This document shows positions 11,240 through 23,307 of a stretch of 64,000 bases of DNA, piece by piece; positions within the stretch are counted from its first letter, which is position 1, and the number at the start of each line of letters is the position of its first letter. The DNA is taken from contig WIUZ02000006.1 of assembly GCA_015956445.1 (NCBI GenBank), positions 2,289,001 through 2,353,000 of the forward strand, written 5' to 3'. The notes beneath the pieces are model-generated. The model did no database searches. It had not been told where the DNA came from and saw only the letters and a list, made by a program, of their open reading frames with translations. A program made the translations under genes and the position numbers. The DNA is from Thelephora terrestris. Its lineage: Eukaryota > Basidiomycota > Agaricomycetes > Thelephorales > Thelephoraceae.

Positions 11240-12850
11240 CAGTCTCGATGGAGGCAACGCGGAGGCCGCTGGGTTTCTGTTCGCACTCCCTCCAGCAGTG
11301 GTCTGGCTTTTCACGTCATTGAAATATCACACCGACTCGCCTTCTCAGTCTGCACGACCGAATACGGATCGAGGAATGCACTTTCCCGTTGCTCTTGAGC
11401 GCTCAATCACCCAATACGGGAAACTCCGTCACGGTCCCTTCCGGCGATCACCTGGAATTAGCACTCGAGCTGCGCTTTTTCGCTCGAGTGCTAATTCGTT
11501 GTACGGAGACACAAACGCCCAAGTTCCACTCTGCCAAACACGCACGATTGTCTGGAGGGCGTCCGGACCCAAATTCTGTGATTTGGATCAGACCTCGTGA
11601 CCGATTTTCAGTACTTGAGCTCCGTCGTCCGACTACGCGACAGACGTGGATTCTACTAACCGCACTCCCTCATCATGGCCTCGGCGGCCTTCCTTATTTT
11701 CCAGGCGTAATCCCTTTGGTTAAATGCCATGGCCCGTTCGTCGCCGTTACACTCCAACTTCACGCTGAACTATGTTTTCAGCTTCATAACCATGTCCGTT
11801 GGCTACTACTCTGCTCGCAAAAATCTCTTTCCCAGGGGTGTCTCTCATATCGCCATCAACCTCTCCCTCCCCCCTCTCATCTTTTCCAGCATCGTCCCCG
11901 CGTTTACCAAGAATAACGTCTCCGCCATCTGGCCCACTTTCTTGATTGCCTTGATTTACGCTATCCTCGGTCTGTTCTTCGGCCTCATCATCCGTGAAGT
12001 CTGCTACGTGCCACGTAACCTCTGGCAGGGCATAGTCGTCGCCTGTTGTTTTGGGAACTGGGGTAACCTCCGTACGTAATTCTGTCTCTCACGATCCAGT
12101 CTAACTTTCATTCCACCACAAAATAGGGTACACGTATTCGTGGCTATGTTCCTCAGTGGCACCCCCACGTCTATCACGTAAGGGAATCTAACCCCACCTA
12201 CTCTCGGTCGCGCGCGAAAGGTCTGATTGCGGCGTTTGACAGACAGCTCATCGTATCGGCTCTGTACGCTTCAGATGGAGATTTGGACACCCTCTCGGGA
12301 ATTGTTCAATTCAAGCCCTTGAGCGCGTCTGACGGTGATGTGGCCTACGCGTTCTTAATCGCACAATGTGAGAAGATGATGCCGTCTTGATACTACACGC
12401 GATACCCAACTGACCCCGACCGATTCCAGATGTATTCATGTTCCTCTCCTCCTCGGCACTAACCAGCGTATCTCTCTTGTTATCTTGATTCAGCGAACGT
12501 GTTCAATCTATTTGTACACCGCCCTTTGTCACAAATCACAGCACGCATATAGCTAAACTCTAGACCCAGATGCCAGCTTGATCGTCCCTACACCTTACGG
12601 AAGGTGTATTCACTTGCCATTCGCCGTACTTATTTTAAAGTCCCCGATTCAGATGGACCACGTTTCCCGGAAACAACGGACTGCTTAACTGAGAAAGATA
12701 AGAACGCCGTTCAACGGAGAAACTGAACCCAATCACTTCATAAGCGAACCGAGGTGTGCGCGACGAGTGTCTGCAGAAGCCAACGCCTTTCTACATACTG
12801 CTAGCAAGTGGGTTGATTATAGCAAACGCGTGCCGGCATCTAAATGCTTT
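11240..12850 (+). pseudogene. Auxin-efflux-carrier-like relic, copy 3 (best preserved)
   Basis: A 117-codon open stretch (11729-12079) gives the clearest family signature: an N-terminal membrane segment with VGYYSARKNLFPRGVSHIA, then LSLPPLIFSSIVPAF, then a second span (FLIALIYAILGLFFGLIIRE) and the FGNWGNL motif typical of fungal PIN-like (Mem_trans) carriers. An ATG with MASAAFLIFQA lies at 11674, in a likely preceding exon. Downstream, a continuation can be guessed (about 12128-12400) but frames are broken, and a typical C-terminal transmembrane half is missing. It could be a very diverged multi-exon gene, but I favour pseudogene. Confidence 0.65.
11455..11497. repeat. Perfect 16-bp hairpin
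   Basis: GAATTAGCACTCGAGC (11455-11470), an 11-nt spacer, then GCTCGAGTGCTAATTC (11482-11497), a perfect inverted repeat. The related unit at about 290-320 reads through the site without the palindrome, so it is a local gain. Confidence 0.85.
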
Positions 12851-13015
12851 CGATGACAGATATGCCGTGCAGCCGTGACCCTGCCCATATGTCCATACCG
12901 CTCGTAATTTTAGTTGGAACTTCTTCGTTGAGCGTGAACCCCCGCCCGAGCCTGACCGCTGAGCTTCAGCACTGCTGGTCCTGAGCCAACTTTGACGGTC
13001 TCCAAGAACGTGCAT
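12835..13015 (-). pseudogene. OXA1 C-terminal relic
   Basis: From 'GGCATCTAAATGCTTTCGAT' (trailer) through 'CAGCACTGCTGGTCCTGAGC' and 'TTTGACGGTCTCCAAGAACG' it matches the OXA1 trailer and last exon (24420-24605). Only the C-terminal 30-40 codons have a counterpart, and the frame is not maintained. Confidence 0.6.
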
Positions 13016-13059
13016 ATTGCAGTGAGAGCCAAGGAGGTGTGACAGAGTCGTTCCAGGGC

Positions 13060-13325
13060 AGCATGAATGTGTCAGTCAAAGTGCTCAATGCCAACGATAA
13101 AAGTAAAAGTACAGACAACTACAAAAAGACAAACCGGGGGGGTGATTACAGAGACCTCTTGAGAATTCGCGATGCACTACAGCGGTGGCGGTGGCGATCG
13201 TACGCGTCCGAGATCACATTCAGGAAGTCTTTCCTTATCCTCTCGGGTTCCGGGGCCGCTGTAGTGTGTCAGGCCTTCAGGCTTTCAATGGTGCTGTGCG
13301 ATAGCTACAGCAGCGCAGATGGATA
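13060..13325. other. Fused 3' and 5' flanks of a lost membrane gene
   Basis: The left part (13060-13130) resembles the 3' flank of gene A (2050-2105) and of gene C (20563-20640). The right part (13150-13320) resembles the 5' flank of gene A (6610-6778). Nothing of the gene lies between them. Confidence 0.6.
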
Positions 13326-13617
13326 GGAGAGTGTTCAACCCGACGGGGTCCATCCCTGTGGCATCATGCTCATGCGCTTGAATCACGCGAATGGCCCCCT
13401 TCCACTGAGGGCCCCCTGCCGAATCCCACCCTCGATACACCATTCCCCCGCATCCTCCGCCATTGCTCCGGATTTGATGCTGGATTCCGGCCGATATTTA
13501 TGGGATATAGTCTGTGCTTGTAAGCGCCCGTCATGCTATTCAGTACAAGCGCCTCGCGGTTCCCGGACGGCCCACCTTCCGATACATCTCACCTCACACT
13601 TTCATGTGGATGCACCA

Positions 13618-16600
13618 ATGTTCAAAAGAAAATTCAAAAACCGATCCAACCCCCCCACGAACCTCTTGTCGGGAACTCCCACTAACGTTGCCGTCAGTCC
13701 GCTCCGCTTCCGAGCTGAACCAGACACCGATACTCAAGGTGGACAACGCCACCTCCAAACATCACGATTCTAGCTGATCTAGCTGTATTATAGATGAAAA
13801 CGACCCTGGGCCTTCGAGGATCGTGTTTGGTGAAAGTGGGAGCGAGGCCGCCGTGCTAGGAACCTCGATCGCTGTTGCGAATGACGATATCGAACCCAGC
13901 GACTACCCAACAAGTAAGTGCTTCCACTCCTCGAAACTACGGCCGATGTTTACCTGTACCTCTTGCCTATCGGCTTCTAGAGGAGAATATCAGTCACACA
14001 AGATGGGGAGAAGGTGACGCAAGGGTAGCTTCGAAGGGTGAGCGTTTGTGTTGTTGTATCGCTCGCATCCACTTACCATCTGTCAGCTCCCGAAGAAGAC
14101 CACAGGAGGGCGCACGGGGATCCCTTTGTTATCAACGAAACCGGAAAGAAGAGTGGCTTTGGTCCTCTCAAAGCCCTACTAGGGGCAATCTCTGCCCTCT
14201 ACACGGATCGTGAAGTTCGTAAACGCTTCCCTACTTGAAACGTTAGGTTAACACCCCTCTGTAGGGAACCATCGCCGTTGGAAACAAGAGCGGAGTGCTC
14301 TTCCTACGTATAATTTCACTGGATGAGCATTTTGCCACACCTCCAAATGGCGTCACAGAGCAGAGGCGCAGGCATGAACTGATACGGTATGCCAGGATTG
14401 CCCCTTCTACGCTCAGTGCTAACTTCCTTCTAGCAAGTTAAAAGCCATAGAGGGACAACTGCAACCGTTTCATGAGTTACAGCAGCTAGCCCACAACGTT
14501 GAAGGCGATGAAGATGGGTTCGGGCCTCTCGAAGATCTCGAAGAGGCAATCTTCCACTACCAGGTTTGTTTCATAATCTGGCAGTGGCCTAGGGTTAACA
14601 TGGAGCATAGATGGAAAGACAGACGGTGATTGTCGGTCAAGGGTTCAAACAGATAGTGAGTGCCCTCTTTCGCGTCTGGTATACGAAATGACACCTCCCG
14701 ACAGGATCCAGGTTGGAACACCATCTGCTGCTGTGATTCTAATGACAGTTGTCTGATGTGTTTTTGCAGCTGAAGCGAAGGTCCTAAATAATTTTCACTG
14801 TGCACAACAGGCCGAGTTTCGACACGGGAACCGTAATGGCTGTCTCAAAGGGACTCGCAGAGGCGTTCTTGCCGAGATTGAACTCTGGGCGCACGAGTTT
14901 CACAAGCCACCTGTTTATTGGTTGAATGGGCTCGCCGGAACGGGGAAAAGCACCATCGCTCAGACAATCGCGGAGAAGGTGTTTGCAAACGGACAGCTCG
15001 GTGCCTCCTTCTTCTGCTCCCGGGACTTTGAGGACCGGAGCAACCTTCGGTTCATCTTTCCCACCTTAGCTGTCCAACTTGCACGCACGTACCCTGAATT
15101 TCGATCGATCTTCGTCCCATTGGTGCGGTCGGATCCAGGGGTCGCCCACGAGTCCCTGTATGGACAAATGGACAAACTGATAGTCCAACCCCTCGTGGAA
15201 TCCGCCATCTCTACCGTGATCGTGATCGACGCGTTGGACGAATGTAAAGACAACGAACCGGCTTCCGCGATTCTCTCTGTCCTTGGCCAATTTGTGGCTA
15301 AGATCCCAAAGGTCAAGTTCCTCATCACTGGTCGTCCAGAACTCCGCATCAGAGAAGGTTTCAGACTCCCGTTGTTGATCGATGCGACAGACGTGTTCGT
15401 CCTTCACGAGGTTGAGCCGAGTCGAATCAACAACGACATACGGCTGTTCTTCAGGCACACCTTTTTCGAACTCAAGGGACGTCGACGCGTACCGGATGAC
15501 TGGCCGACTGAAGAACAGCTGAATACCCTCTGTGATCGTGCAGGGGGTCTGTTTGTTCATGCGGTGGCTACCGTTAGGTTCCTCGACCTCAAGAACAAAA
15601 ATCCCAAGAGACAGCTGGATCGCCTCCTCCAGACGCCGGAGAACAGCGCCTTCGAGGGGAAGACCAAGTTTAGGGCCAACACGACGCTCGATCTGCTCTA
15701 CATGACGATCCTTCATGAAGCCTTCGGTGACGACGACCCGGAGGATGATCCCAAGATCCGGTCCGTTCTCGGTGCTGTGGTCCTTTCTGCAAATCCACTC
15801 TCTCCATCCACCATCGCCACGCTGCTGGGCCTTGAGGCCGAAGACGTATTTCCCCTCCTGTCATCGATCCACTCACTCCTGGTTCTCCGGGAAGAAGACG
15901 TCGATCACATTGTCAGACCCTTTCACAAGTCGTTTCCCGACTTCGTCGTCGATACAGCCCGTTGTACAGATTCAAGGTTTCGGGTCTCCCCTCCCGATCA
16001 ACACGCCGAACTTCTGATCGGCTGCCTGGAATTAATGAACCACAGACTGGAGCTGAACATGTGCAAACTCCCGAATGGGTTCATGAACTCAGAGGTTGCT
16101 GACCTGAGGGAGAGGACCAAAGAGCACATCGATAAAGCTTTGGAATACGCGTGCAGGTCTTGGTACAGGCACCTAGTCAACACGAAACAGGCACGGTCAC
16201 TCGAAATCACGCCCATCCTGCGCCGATTCCTGGAGAAAAACTTTCTCTTCTGGCTGGAAGTGCTCAGCGTCCTTGGTGCTGCGAGGGAAGCAGTTGATGC
16301 ACTGGAAGCAAGTGCAGGGTGTCTCAATGTACGTTTGTATTTTGCTTTCTTTTTTCGGAAATTTACCCATGCTGGATTCAGGACTTGCCGACTCTTGAAC
16401 TTGTCGGGGACTACACTCGCTTCGTAATCACGTTCTTCGAAGTGATCAGCACCTCCGCACCACACATCTATATTTCCGCGCTCCCCCTGTCCCCCCACTC
16501 ATCGATCGTGCGTGGGTTGTACCAACAATACGCCCGTCCCTTGGTGAGAGTCATACGAGGGTTACCGATTTCATGGGAACCGGTTGTTACAGCCGTGCGC

Positions 16601-18310
16601 AATGATCCCATCAGAGATGTTGCATGGTCACCGTGTAACAGATTTATTGCAATTGTTTCTGCAACAGTAGAAATTCTTGATGCAGTGACTCTCAAGCGAC
16701 TCAATACCTTTGAGACCCCTTCAAGTCTCGACTCCCCACGGCTTTGTTTCTCCCCAGACGGCCACTCTCTGACACTTTTTTATCACGGGAGGTTTACAAG
16801 CTGGGACCTCCAGACCGGTGGTCCAGCCGGCACTGTCCTCTCAGTAAGCCCTCTCCTGCCTCACGATCACTTCTCATCCACACATTCCACGGATGGAAAA
16901 ATCCTTGCGGCGGTTTTGAACCCTCGTCTCTCAATCGCTACCTATGACCTTCTATCCAGGACCCAAACATGTACCCATCGTGTGCCGAAGCGGCGGCCTC
17001 TCGTACACCCAATTTGGACTCATGGTGAATGTCTCCGATTCGCTACTCTAGAATCAGGGTCTATCACCATATGGGAAATTGCCTTCGCCTCAACACACCC
17101 GCCGGCAGAAGTTGAGTCTTTTCCTGCTCCGGATGAGATTGCCCATGGGGAACAATTCCTATTCCTCCCTGCTCTCTCTCGGTTGGCCTTCGCTCACCAA
17201 GGGTCAATTTTGGTATGGGACATCAAGGATTCAAAGTTTCTCCTGAACTCGAGGTCCACCATCCTCAACAGCTATCATCATCACAGGTGTTCTTTCTCAT
17301 CCGATGGTCGCTTCTTTGCATATTTGACCGCTGAACGCGAAGTCTCTGTTTGGAAGGAGTCCTCTGCCGGCTACACGCTTCATCAAAAGCTTACATTCCC
17401 CTCCGAGGACATGCATAGTGGACCACATCTTTCCCCAAACGGAAAATCAGTCGTTGTGGTCCTTGGCTCAGCAATTCACTTATGGCATACTAAAGATCAA
17501 GATCTCCCCCTCTTCAGTGTTCCAAGTCAGCGTCACGCTTGGGACTCCTCCATTCTGGTATTCTCTCCAGACGAAACCTTAGCGGCACTCGGAACCCCCT
17601 TGGGAAACACAGTTACAATCCTTGACCTTCGGTCTGGTGACCCCCGGTTAGTTATTGACACAGGCATGGAAGTTGAGTGTCTGGGGATGACTGGAAACAC
17701 AATTGTTGCTGTCTGTTGGGGAAAGGCCATCACATGGAGCATACCGGAAAAGTCCACACTCAACGCCACGGCGGATGTCAATGACAGCATTCGGGTGACA
17801 CTTTTCAGGTCATGCTCTTTCAGATATCAGAAACCCGCCAGCATGTCGATTTCCCCTGATTCCGGCCGTGTCCTCATTTGGGGTCCTCTCATCAAGCATT
17901 CGTATGGTAGTGTGGAAATTTACGATGTGTCTACCGGGAAGCGTCTCGCAGGCGTCAGATTGCCCCGTGATCTGTCATCAGCATCGTTTACTCTAGACGG
18001 ACTTGAGGTTTGGGGTGAGGATTCTTGCTCAATGATTGGGTGGAAAGTCGTCGAGGACAGTGAATCAGGCATCACTGAGTTGGAGCGCCTAGAGCCAACT
18101 ACGTTTCCGCCGGAACTACTCCCCTCAAATTCATTCTGTGGACACAGAATCATGCACGATGGGTGGATAATAAGCCCTACCAAGAAGCGACTTTTGTGGT
18201 TGCCTAATCATTGGAGGTCGGATGATTGGCTCCCATCGTGGGGTAGGCGGCTCCTTGGGTTGAAGTGTCGTGGGACATCAGATGTTGTCATTCTAGAGTT
18301 TTTCGAATGA
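13618..18310 (+). CDS. NLR protein 1: helical N-terminus, NACHT, WD40-like propeller
   Basis: Fungal STAND/NLR receptor. Proposed start 13618 (MFKRKFK), because NLR2 begins in the same way and both continue to ..GTPTNVAVSPLRFR / GIPTSIATGPLGFR. Several small N-terminal exons follow (about 13790-14570), including SGFGPLKALLGAISALYTDR. The large exon 14770-16328 carries the NACHT NTPase: Walker A GLAGTGKST, FFCSRDFEDRSNLRFIFPTL, Walker B TVIVIDALDEC, LITGRPE. A 53-nt intron (16329-16381) precedes the last exon to 18310, with degenerate WD40 blades (WSPCNRFIA, FSPDGHSLTLF, LSPNGKSVVVV, FSPDETLAALG). Such proteins are proposed to act in non-self recognition and cell death. No known effector domain is visible at the N-terminus. 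N-terminal exon borders are approximate. Confidence 0.85.
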
Positions 18311-18519
18311 CCTGGTACCCCTTTCCTTTCATTGTCACTACTACACGGATCCGCTTTCTGTACTTCACTCATACTCTGTCACATTGAACTTTTCTGTGGC
18401 AGTGATGTATTTCCTCGAGCTCCTTTAGCACCGATGACGTGCAATCATGCCCTTCTAATCTATGTACACCTCCACAACTGCACAATAACAGAGTTGGTTC
18501 TGATTCCTACGGTGCCTGG

Positions 18520-18760
18520 ACGCACTGAACGGAGAGTCGATGTTGATCAAGGACTCCACGATCAATTTGTTGACATCGCCATGGCCCTTGCTGTCGTCTG
18601 GGTCATCCCTGCCAAGTTGCTTGTATGCTCACTGAGATGCGGACTTGATGAGCAGATGTGGGAGTGGTGGTAGGAAGAAAGATTTGGTGGAGAGGTCGCT
18701 CGGCTTATGATGTGCTCCTCTCAAAGTTGATGATCGCCGGAATAGGCAAATCCCTATCCT
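18520..18760 (-). pseudogene. Antisense relic of a NACHT domain
   Basis: On the minus strand the translation contains DLSTKSFFLPPLPHLL, then ..LGRDDPDDSKGHGDVNKLIV followed by ESLINIDSPF. This parallels the NACHT stretch of NLR1 (NLRFIFPTLAVQLA.. then LVRSDPGV..GQMDKLIVQPLVES). Similarity is weak but colinear, and a stop lies between the two blocks. It is probably the remains of a different NLR. Chance resemblance is not excluded. Confidence 0.45.
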
Positions 18761-19199
18761 TTTATAGCCCACTTCACTGGGATGGATCACGCTGATGGAG
18801 GGCATTCGTGTGATAAAGCTAGACGAGGGATATGCGACGATAATGTCAAACTGCGACAAAGTTGGTATAGATTAAAGAGGTGCAACGGTGAAAGAAAAGA
18901 GAGCGAGGAGCGGAAAACAAAAACGAGGGGGAAACAGCCGTATCTCCTATCCGAACCAAATGAATCGTTCAACGATCCTCCATATGCTTCCTCAGCTCTC
19001 CGTAGCCCGGCAAGCCAAACCGACCGGGTATAGATTTCCAAACATCCTGTCTCGCAGTCCTGATCACGATCCGGAAGTCCGCTTTGCAAGCGGTACAGAT
19101 GTTGAGACTACATAACACCTTCGGATCCGTTGCGTCCGCATAGTCGGTCCTGTCGAGCATATCTTCCGTCTGGTTGAGGGATCCATCCCCCCTTGGTAA
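18761..19199. other. Intergenic, no gene seen
   Basis: Only short frames without recognisable features. A TATA-like TTTTATAG lies at about 18760-18767. Confidence 0.35.
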
Positions 19200-19510
19200 G
19201 TTTTCTGTCTTCTTGCTCATCCGACGGTGATTTGCCGGGCTTTATCGCCTGCACAAGGTGAGAAGATGGGGTTTTGATCATAAATACGATGTCCAACTAA
19301 ACCCGTCTCTCTCGATGTGCCTGATACTGATGCCGAGTTTCCCGCGAAGAACGGGTCGCTTAACTGAGGAGATACGAGCACCTTCCAACAAATAGGGCAG
19401 ATCCAATCACCCCGACACTCCGAGGGCGGTGTGCGAGTGTTCACTGAAGCCAATGCTTTCAATTATTGTAGAGTAGGGGATCGTTATCGATGACAGCGAG
19501 CGAGTGTATG
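19200..19510 (+). pseudogene. Carrier relic copy 4 (3' part only)
   Basis: The stretch 19213-19500 follows 7725-8005 and 24180-24410 closely: 'GACGGTGATTTGCCGGGC', 'CACAAGGTGAGAAGATGGGG', 'GTGCCTGATACTGATGCCGAG', 'TTCAATTATTGTAGAGTAGG'. The 5' two thirds of the carrier are missing. Confidence 0.55.
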
Positions 19511-20030
19511 CTTTTTCAGCCGCGCCCAACCCATCTATCCGTATTGTTAGTAATTGCGCCTTACTCTGTTGAGCCCCCGCCCCAGCCTGAGCTTCAGCAC
19601 TCTTGCCCTTGAACCAATCGATGCCAACTTTGACCTTCTCCAAGAACGTCGGGGGCTTGGTGCGTATACGATCAACTATCCTAGGGACATCGATAGCCCT
19701 GCGGGCTGCGGGAATTCGGGGGATGAGCGATCGTATCGTCGTGGCGGTAACTACGCCTTGGCAAGGCAGGTGACAATCAGTCGTTAATAAGCTGGTGGCC
19801 AAAGGCAGAGGCGCATACCGCAGGGAGGTGCCACGTCATGACCGGCACGAAAATAAGTGAAACAGCTTTAACGCGTTGAACAAGCGTCACGCTTGTTTAA
19901 GCAGCATCTTCGGTGGTGTCCTTGGAACCGATCTAGGAAGGAAACCCCGTGAGCGGCCGTAGGGGGTTTGTGAAGAGACAGCACTGACAGGGAATTGCAC
20001 ATTGGCCATCAGTGGTGGCTGAAACTCACA
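19510..20030 (-). pseudogene. OXA1 3' relic, longest copy
   Basis: On the minus strand this aligns with the last two exons and introns of the intact OXA1 gene. IPRI(V/P)DRIRTKPPTFLEKV and DWFKGKSAEAQA are still readable, and further upstream 'GGAACCGATCTAGGAAGGA' matches the exon-4 acceptor region (24890-24908). The hydrophobic segment GVVLYCLVTASAM is degraded to GVVTATTIRSL. It ends around 20030, where similarity to OXA1 is lost. Confidence 0.7.
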
Positions 20031-20560
20031 ACGAACCACGGTCCCAGGCATTTGTGGGTGAGAAATATGTCTTCCATCGGTGCCGTTGGTGTGTATGATT
20101 GCTCGAGGGGGGTCCCAGAGCAAGACGAGGAGGCACCGACCCACCCGCCTGCAGACGTCCTCTGCGCGATGGTGAGCTTTTCCGTTCCAGCGAAGACATT
20201 CAAGCAATTTGTGCTTCCCGTCTTGCAGGGCACGCAATATACAGAGCCTCTTCATCTAGGATCTGAGTCGAACCAGGTCTCGGATGTGGTCTGCATTGGT
20301 ATGGCCCTCAAATCCAGAAAGCGCACAGCCTGATAAAGGTCCTACAGAGCTGACCCAAGGCAGGAAACAGCTCCACGGTGCAACCCAGTAACTGAACCGC
20401 CCGAGGGAAGACTTGGTCGAATCTCACGGGACGCCCATCCAGAAGGGGGTACACGCCGCAGTAGAAGATGCGCCTCAGCTGCTGTGCGTGATTCACTCAC
20501 ATGCCCATGGGGTGGGGCCCATTGATCTCACTGCACGAGTTGTGCATGGGATGAAATCAA
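20030..20560. other. Unexplained segment between OXA1 relic and gene C
   Basis: Minus-strand frames read plausibly (e.g. 20308-20496 with RFDQVFPRAVQLLGCTVELF) but nothing is recognisable. It has no counterpart in the other array units that I can see. Confidence 0.3.
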
Positions 20561-20724
20561 AATGCTTTGCGCTAGCGATCAAGGTACATCGACAAACAGA
20601 CAACCACAAAAAACCAAATCGGGAGAGACGGACGACCAAACTAATTAACGTGAATCATAAAACACAACTGGTGGAATGCATAACAGTCAACAACAAAACG
20701 TACAACGACAGATAGTGACACCAA

Positions 20725-22550
20725 CTAATCCTTAATGACATCGTTAGAGAGTTCGAGGATCAAGTGAAGGGCAAACAAAAACAGAATTCCATAACCACTG
20801 GCGAGGATGATACCCCCGATCCAAGCGGCCCTCGTGGCATTATAGTTGTACCCGGGGGCGATGACGTTGAACGCGTGTTGAGCGCCCCTCCCCAACACAC
20901 TCGAGTTACAGTAACAGTTGCTGAAAGTGTCGGAGAACTGGAACACGCACGCGCCTATGATGCAGATAGTGTTGCAAAAGGCGGCAAATGTCGCCAATCG
21001 TCGCAAGAAAGTGGCGAGACCTTCAGCGAGGTTGGCGGAGTTGAGTCGGGAGCGTGAGGGATCGCCATGGTCGTGCTGTACTTTGGCGCAATGCGCGAGG
21101 TAACTGGATAGCAAGAGTGTCAGCCATATCGTGGTCGAGACTGCGCCGTAGAGGATGTAAGTTCCAGAGCGGCATCCGAGCCCAGTGGTTGGTGTGAAAA
21201 TGACGGTGATAGCGGCTGAGGCGGTTGTAGACCACTGTAAGCCCAGCGCGAAAAGGGAGGCGACGAATATCCTCTTCCACACCCCAGAGGGCATGGGTTG
21301 AGTAGGTTCCTCGTGTCCCCGGACAGGGAATCCACAGTAGGCCTGGACTTGCTCGAGGGATCCAATCCTGTTGTTGCGGTGGTGCGTGACCCGTTTCTCC
21401 TCCGTAAAGATCCATTCGCTCCTGAAGTCTACGGGAGTGTGTCTGTTCGCCATCCTATCTGCGTTCTCGAAGGCCTGGGCGACCGTCTCGACGGCCGAGT
21501 GCCACTCCCATATCCTCGCGTAGTTGAAGACTGGCGCAGTCCTAGCGGCGTCCTGGGTGAAAACCTTCTTCTTCTTATACATCCGAATCCCATGCATGTG
21601 GGATACTTCGTTTGCACGCCTTGGGGGGCAGATCTCTGGAGCGTGGTTGCCCTGGGCAGGTTCCTCAGGGGCAGCAACGAACGCGATCTCGTTGGCCTTG
21701 TCGATCGCAGCCCTCAGTTTCTCGAAGGAGCAAACCGGGACCCAAAGCCACCCGACGACCATGGGGACAAGCCACAGCCAGAGAATCCCGACTCCCTGAC
21801 CGTTTGAATTGACGTTGCTTCCCAGATTCATCACCGAATCCACGATGGTGAAGATGAAGGCGATCATCACCCATGCTACGGATGTTGCTGCGGCGATCGT
21901 CCAAGTATAGGTTTGCTGGAGTCGGTCGACGACACTTTCCCACCAATCGTCGTTCTCGGGAAGGATTATGAGGGAAGCGAGGAGACCGTGACGGGTAGTG
22001 AGGCGAAGTGGGACTTGTTGGAGGTAGATGAGGACCTTGGCAGCGTACTCGTGGTTGGGGTATTTGATGGATGAGAAGCGGTCGTTCGCCCAGCGAGTAT
22101 TGAGGGCGGTGATGGCTAGCGAGAACGCCGCAAGAGTAGGGGATCCAACGGTAAGAACCACTAGTGGATGGTGGTAAGTAAGAAATTGGACCAATTCAAG
22201 CCATGAGGGAACTTACCAGAAATCAGGTTATCTATGCGGCTCTCCGCCCCGAAGGGCAGCTGGCTGACGAGAGCCAGCCACGGCAGAAGCCAGGCAGAGA
22301 ATTGCTGGGAGAAGACAGACCAGCTAAATGGTTCTTGACTAGTGCCACACGATACTTTGCATTGCTCGTAGGTCAAACCAACAGCATCCCGGGAATCATT
22401 CACGGGGTTCCCGAAGAAGTCTGTTCCTCCTGTAGCGTTTCCATTGGCTCTGAACGTATCCAGGCACTGGGTAAAGGTTTGCGAGGTGGAAACGGAAACG
22501 AAGAAGAAAGATAGGAAAAGTAGCAGTTTGACTTTGCTAGTCGATCTCAT
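20725..22550 (-). CDS. Polytopic membrane protein C
   Basis: Exon 1 is 22217-22550 and exon 2 is 20725-22160, with a 56-nt intron (GTAAGT..TAG) at the same codon as in genes A and B (NLIS|VxLTVGSP). The spliced frame is 589 codons plus stop. It has a signal peptide (LLLFLSFFFVSVSTS), a conserved ectodomain with N-glycosylation sequons (NGNATGG, VNDSRD) and Cys (LTYEQCKVSCG), then the same series of hydrophobic segments as gene B, ending LHLILELSNDVIKD. It is closer to A than to B at the N-terminus. Intact. Function unknown. Confidence 0.85.
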
Positions 22551-23307
22551 GACTTGAGAGTTGTTGAAGGCAACGAGGAAATAATGACGGCGGGGAGGAG
22601 GGGGGGGGATGGGAAGCTCACATTACCCCTACGGCGGCTTTTGTAGGCGGTGGTTGTACCAGGATCACCATATAGCGCTTTGGTAATCCTTCGAGAAACG
22701 CATATGATATGCGGCAATTGAAGGGCGACCAAATCGGGGATGATCAGATGGCCAGAAGTTACGTAGACGATCATCCGAGATCACCTCCCAGCGATTTTTT
22801 GTTAAGCACCGTGCAAAGCGGAGTTTAATGACGCCCGACAGACTGCGGATTCTCCTGGCCTCAACACAAATTCGACCGCTGAGTGAGTTTTTCCAACTCC
22901 AGCTGCTGGGCAAGTCCCCGCAACCGTTGAGAAACACAACTTCCCGACGGCACCCGTATTTGTTTTACCGACTGTGCCTGCACAGTGAAAGGAACGGTCA
23001 GGCATGCGCCACCAGATAGCGGTCCTATGGGCGCGGAGCGTGCGAAACACGTACAAAAGTCTCACCAGGTTCCAAAATTGGAAGCTTTCCGTTCTCTTCT
23101 CGGGCCCAAAGCTGACTGCGCAGCAACTCATAGCTGTGCCAAATCATTTACATGAGCACGGATGGACGAGGTTGGTGAGATACCAAATCATGTCTCGCCT
23201 TCATCTTTGCGTCTACTAGGCCACAACTCCCTCTTTCCTTCAAACTTTCGCGCGTCATACGTTGGCTATTCTGACTCTCGCATCCGGAACGATACTTGTC
23301 GATCTGT
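22551..23307. other. 5' flank of gene C, no gene seen
   Basis: A short G/A-rich run (about 22590-22615) and the conserved flank block precede the gene. Minus-strand frames here have no recognisable features. Confidence 0.4.

Noticed and set aside
15066-15716. A 216-codon minus-strand frame in the NLR1 NACHT exon
   Set aside because: Antisense shadow. The plus strand carries clear Walker A and B motifs.
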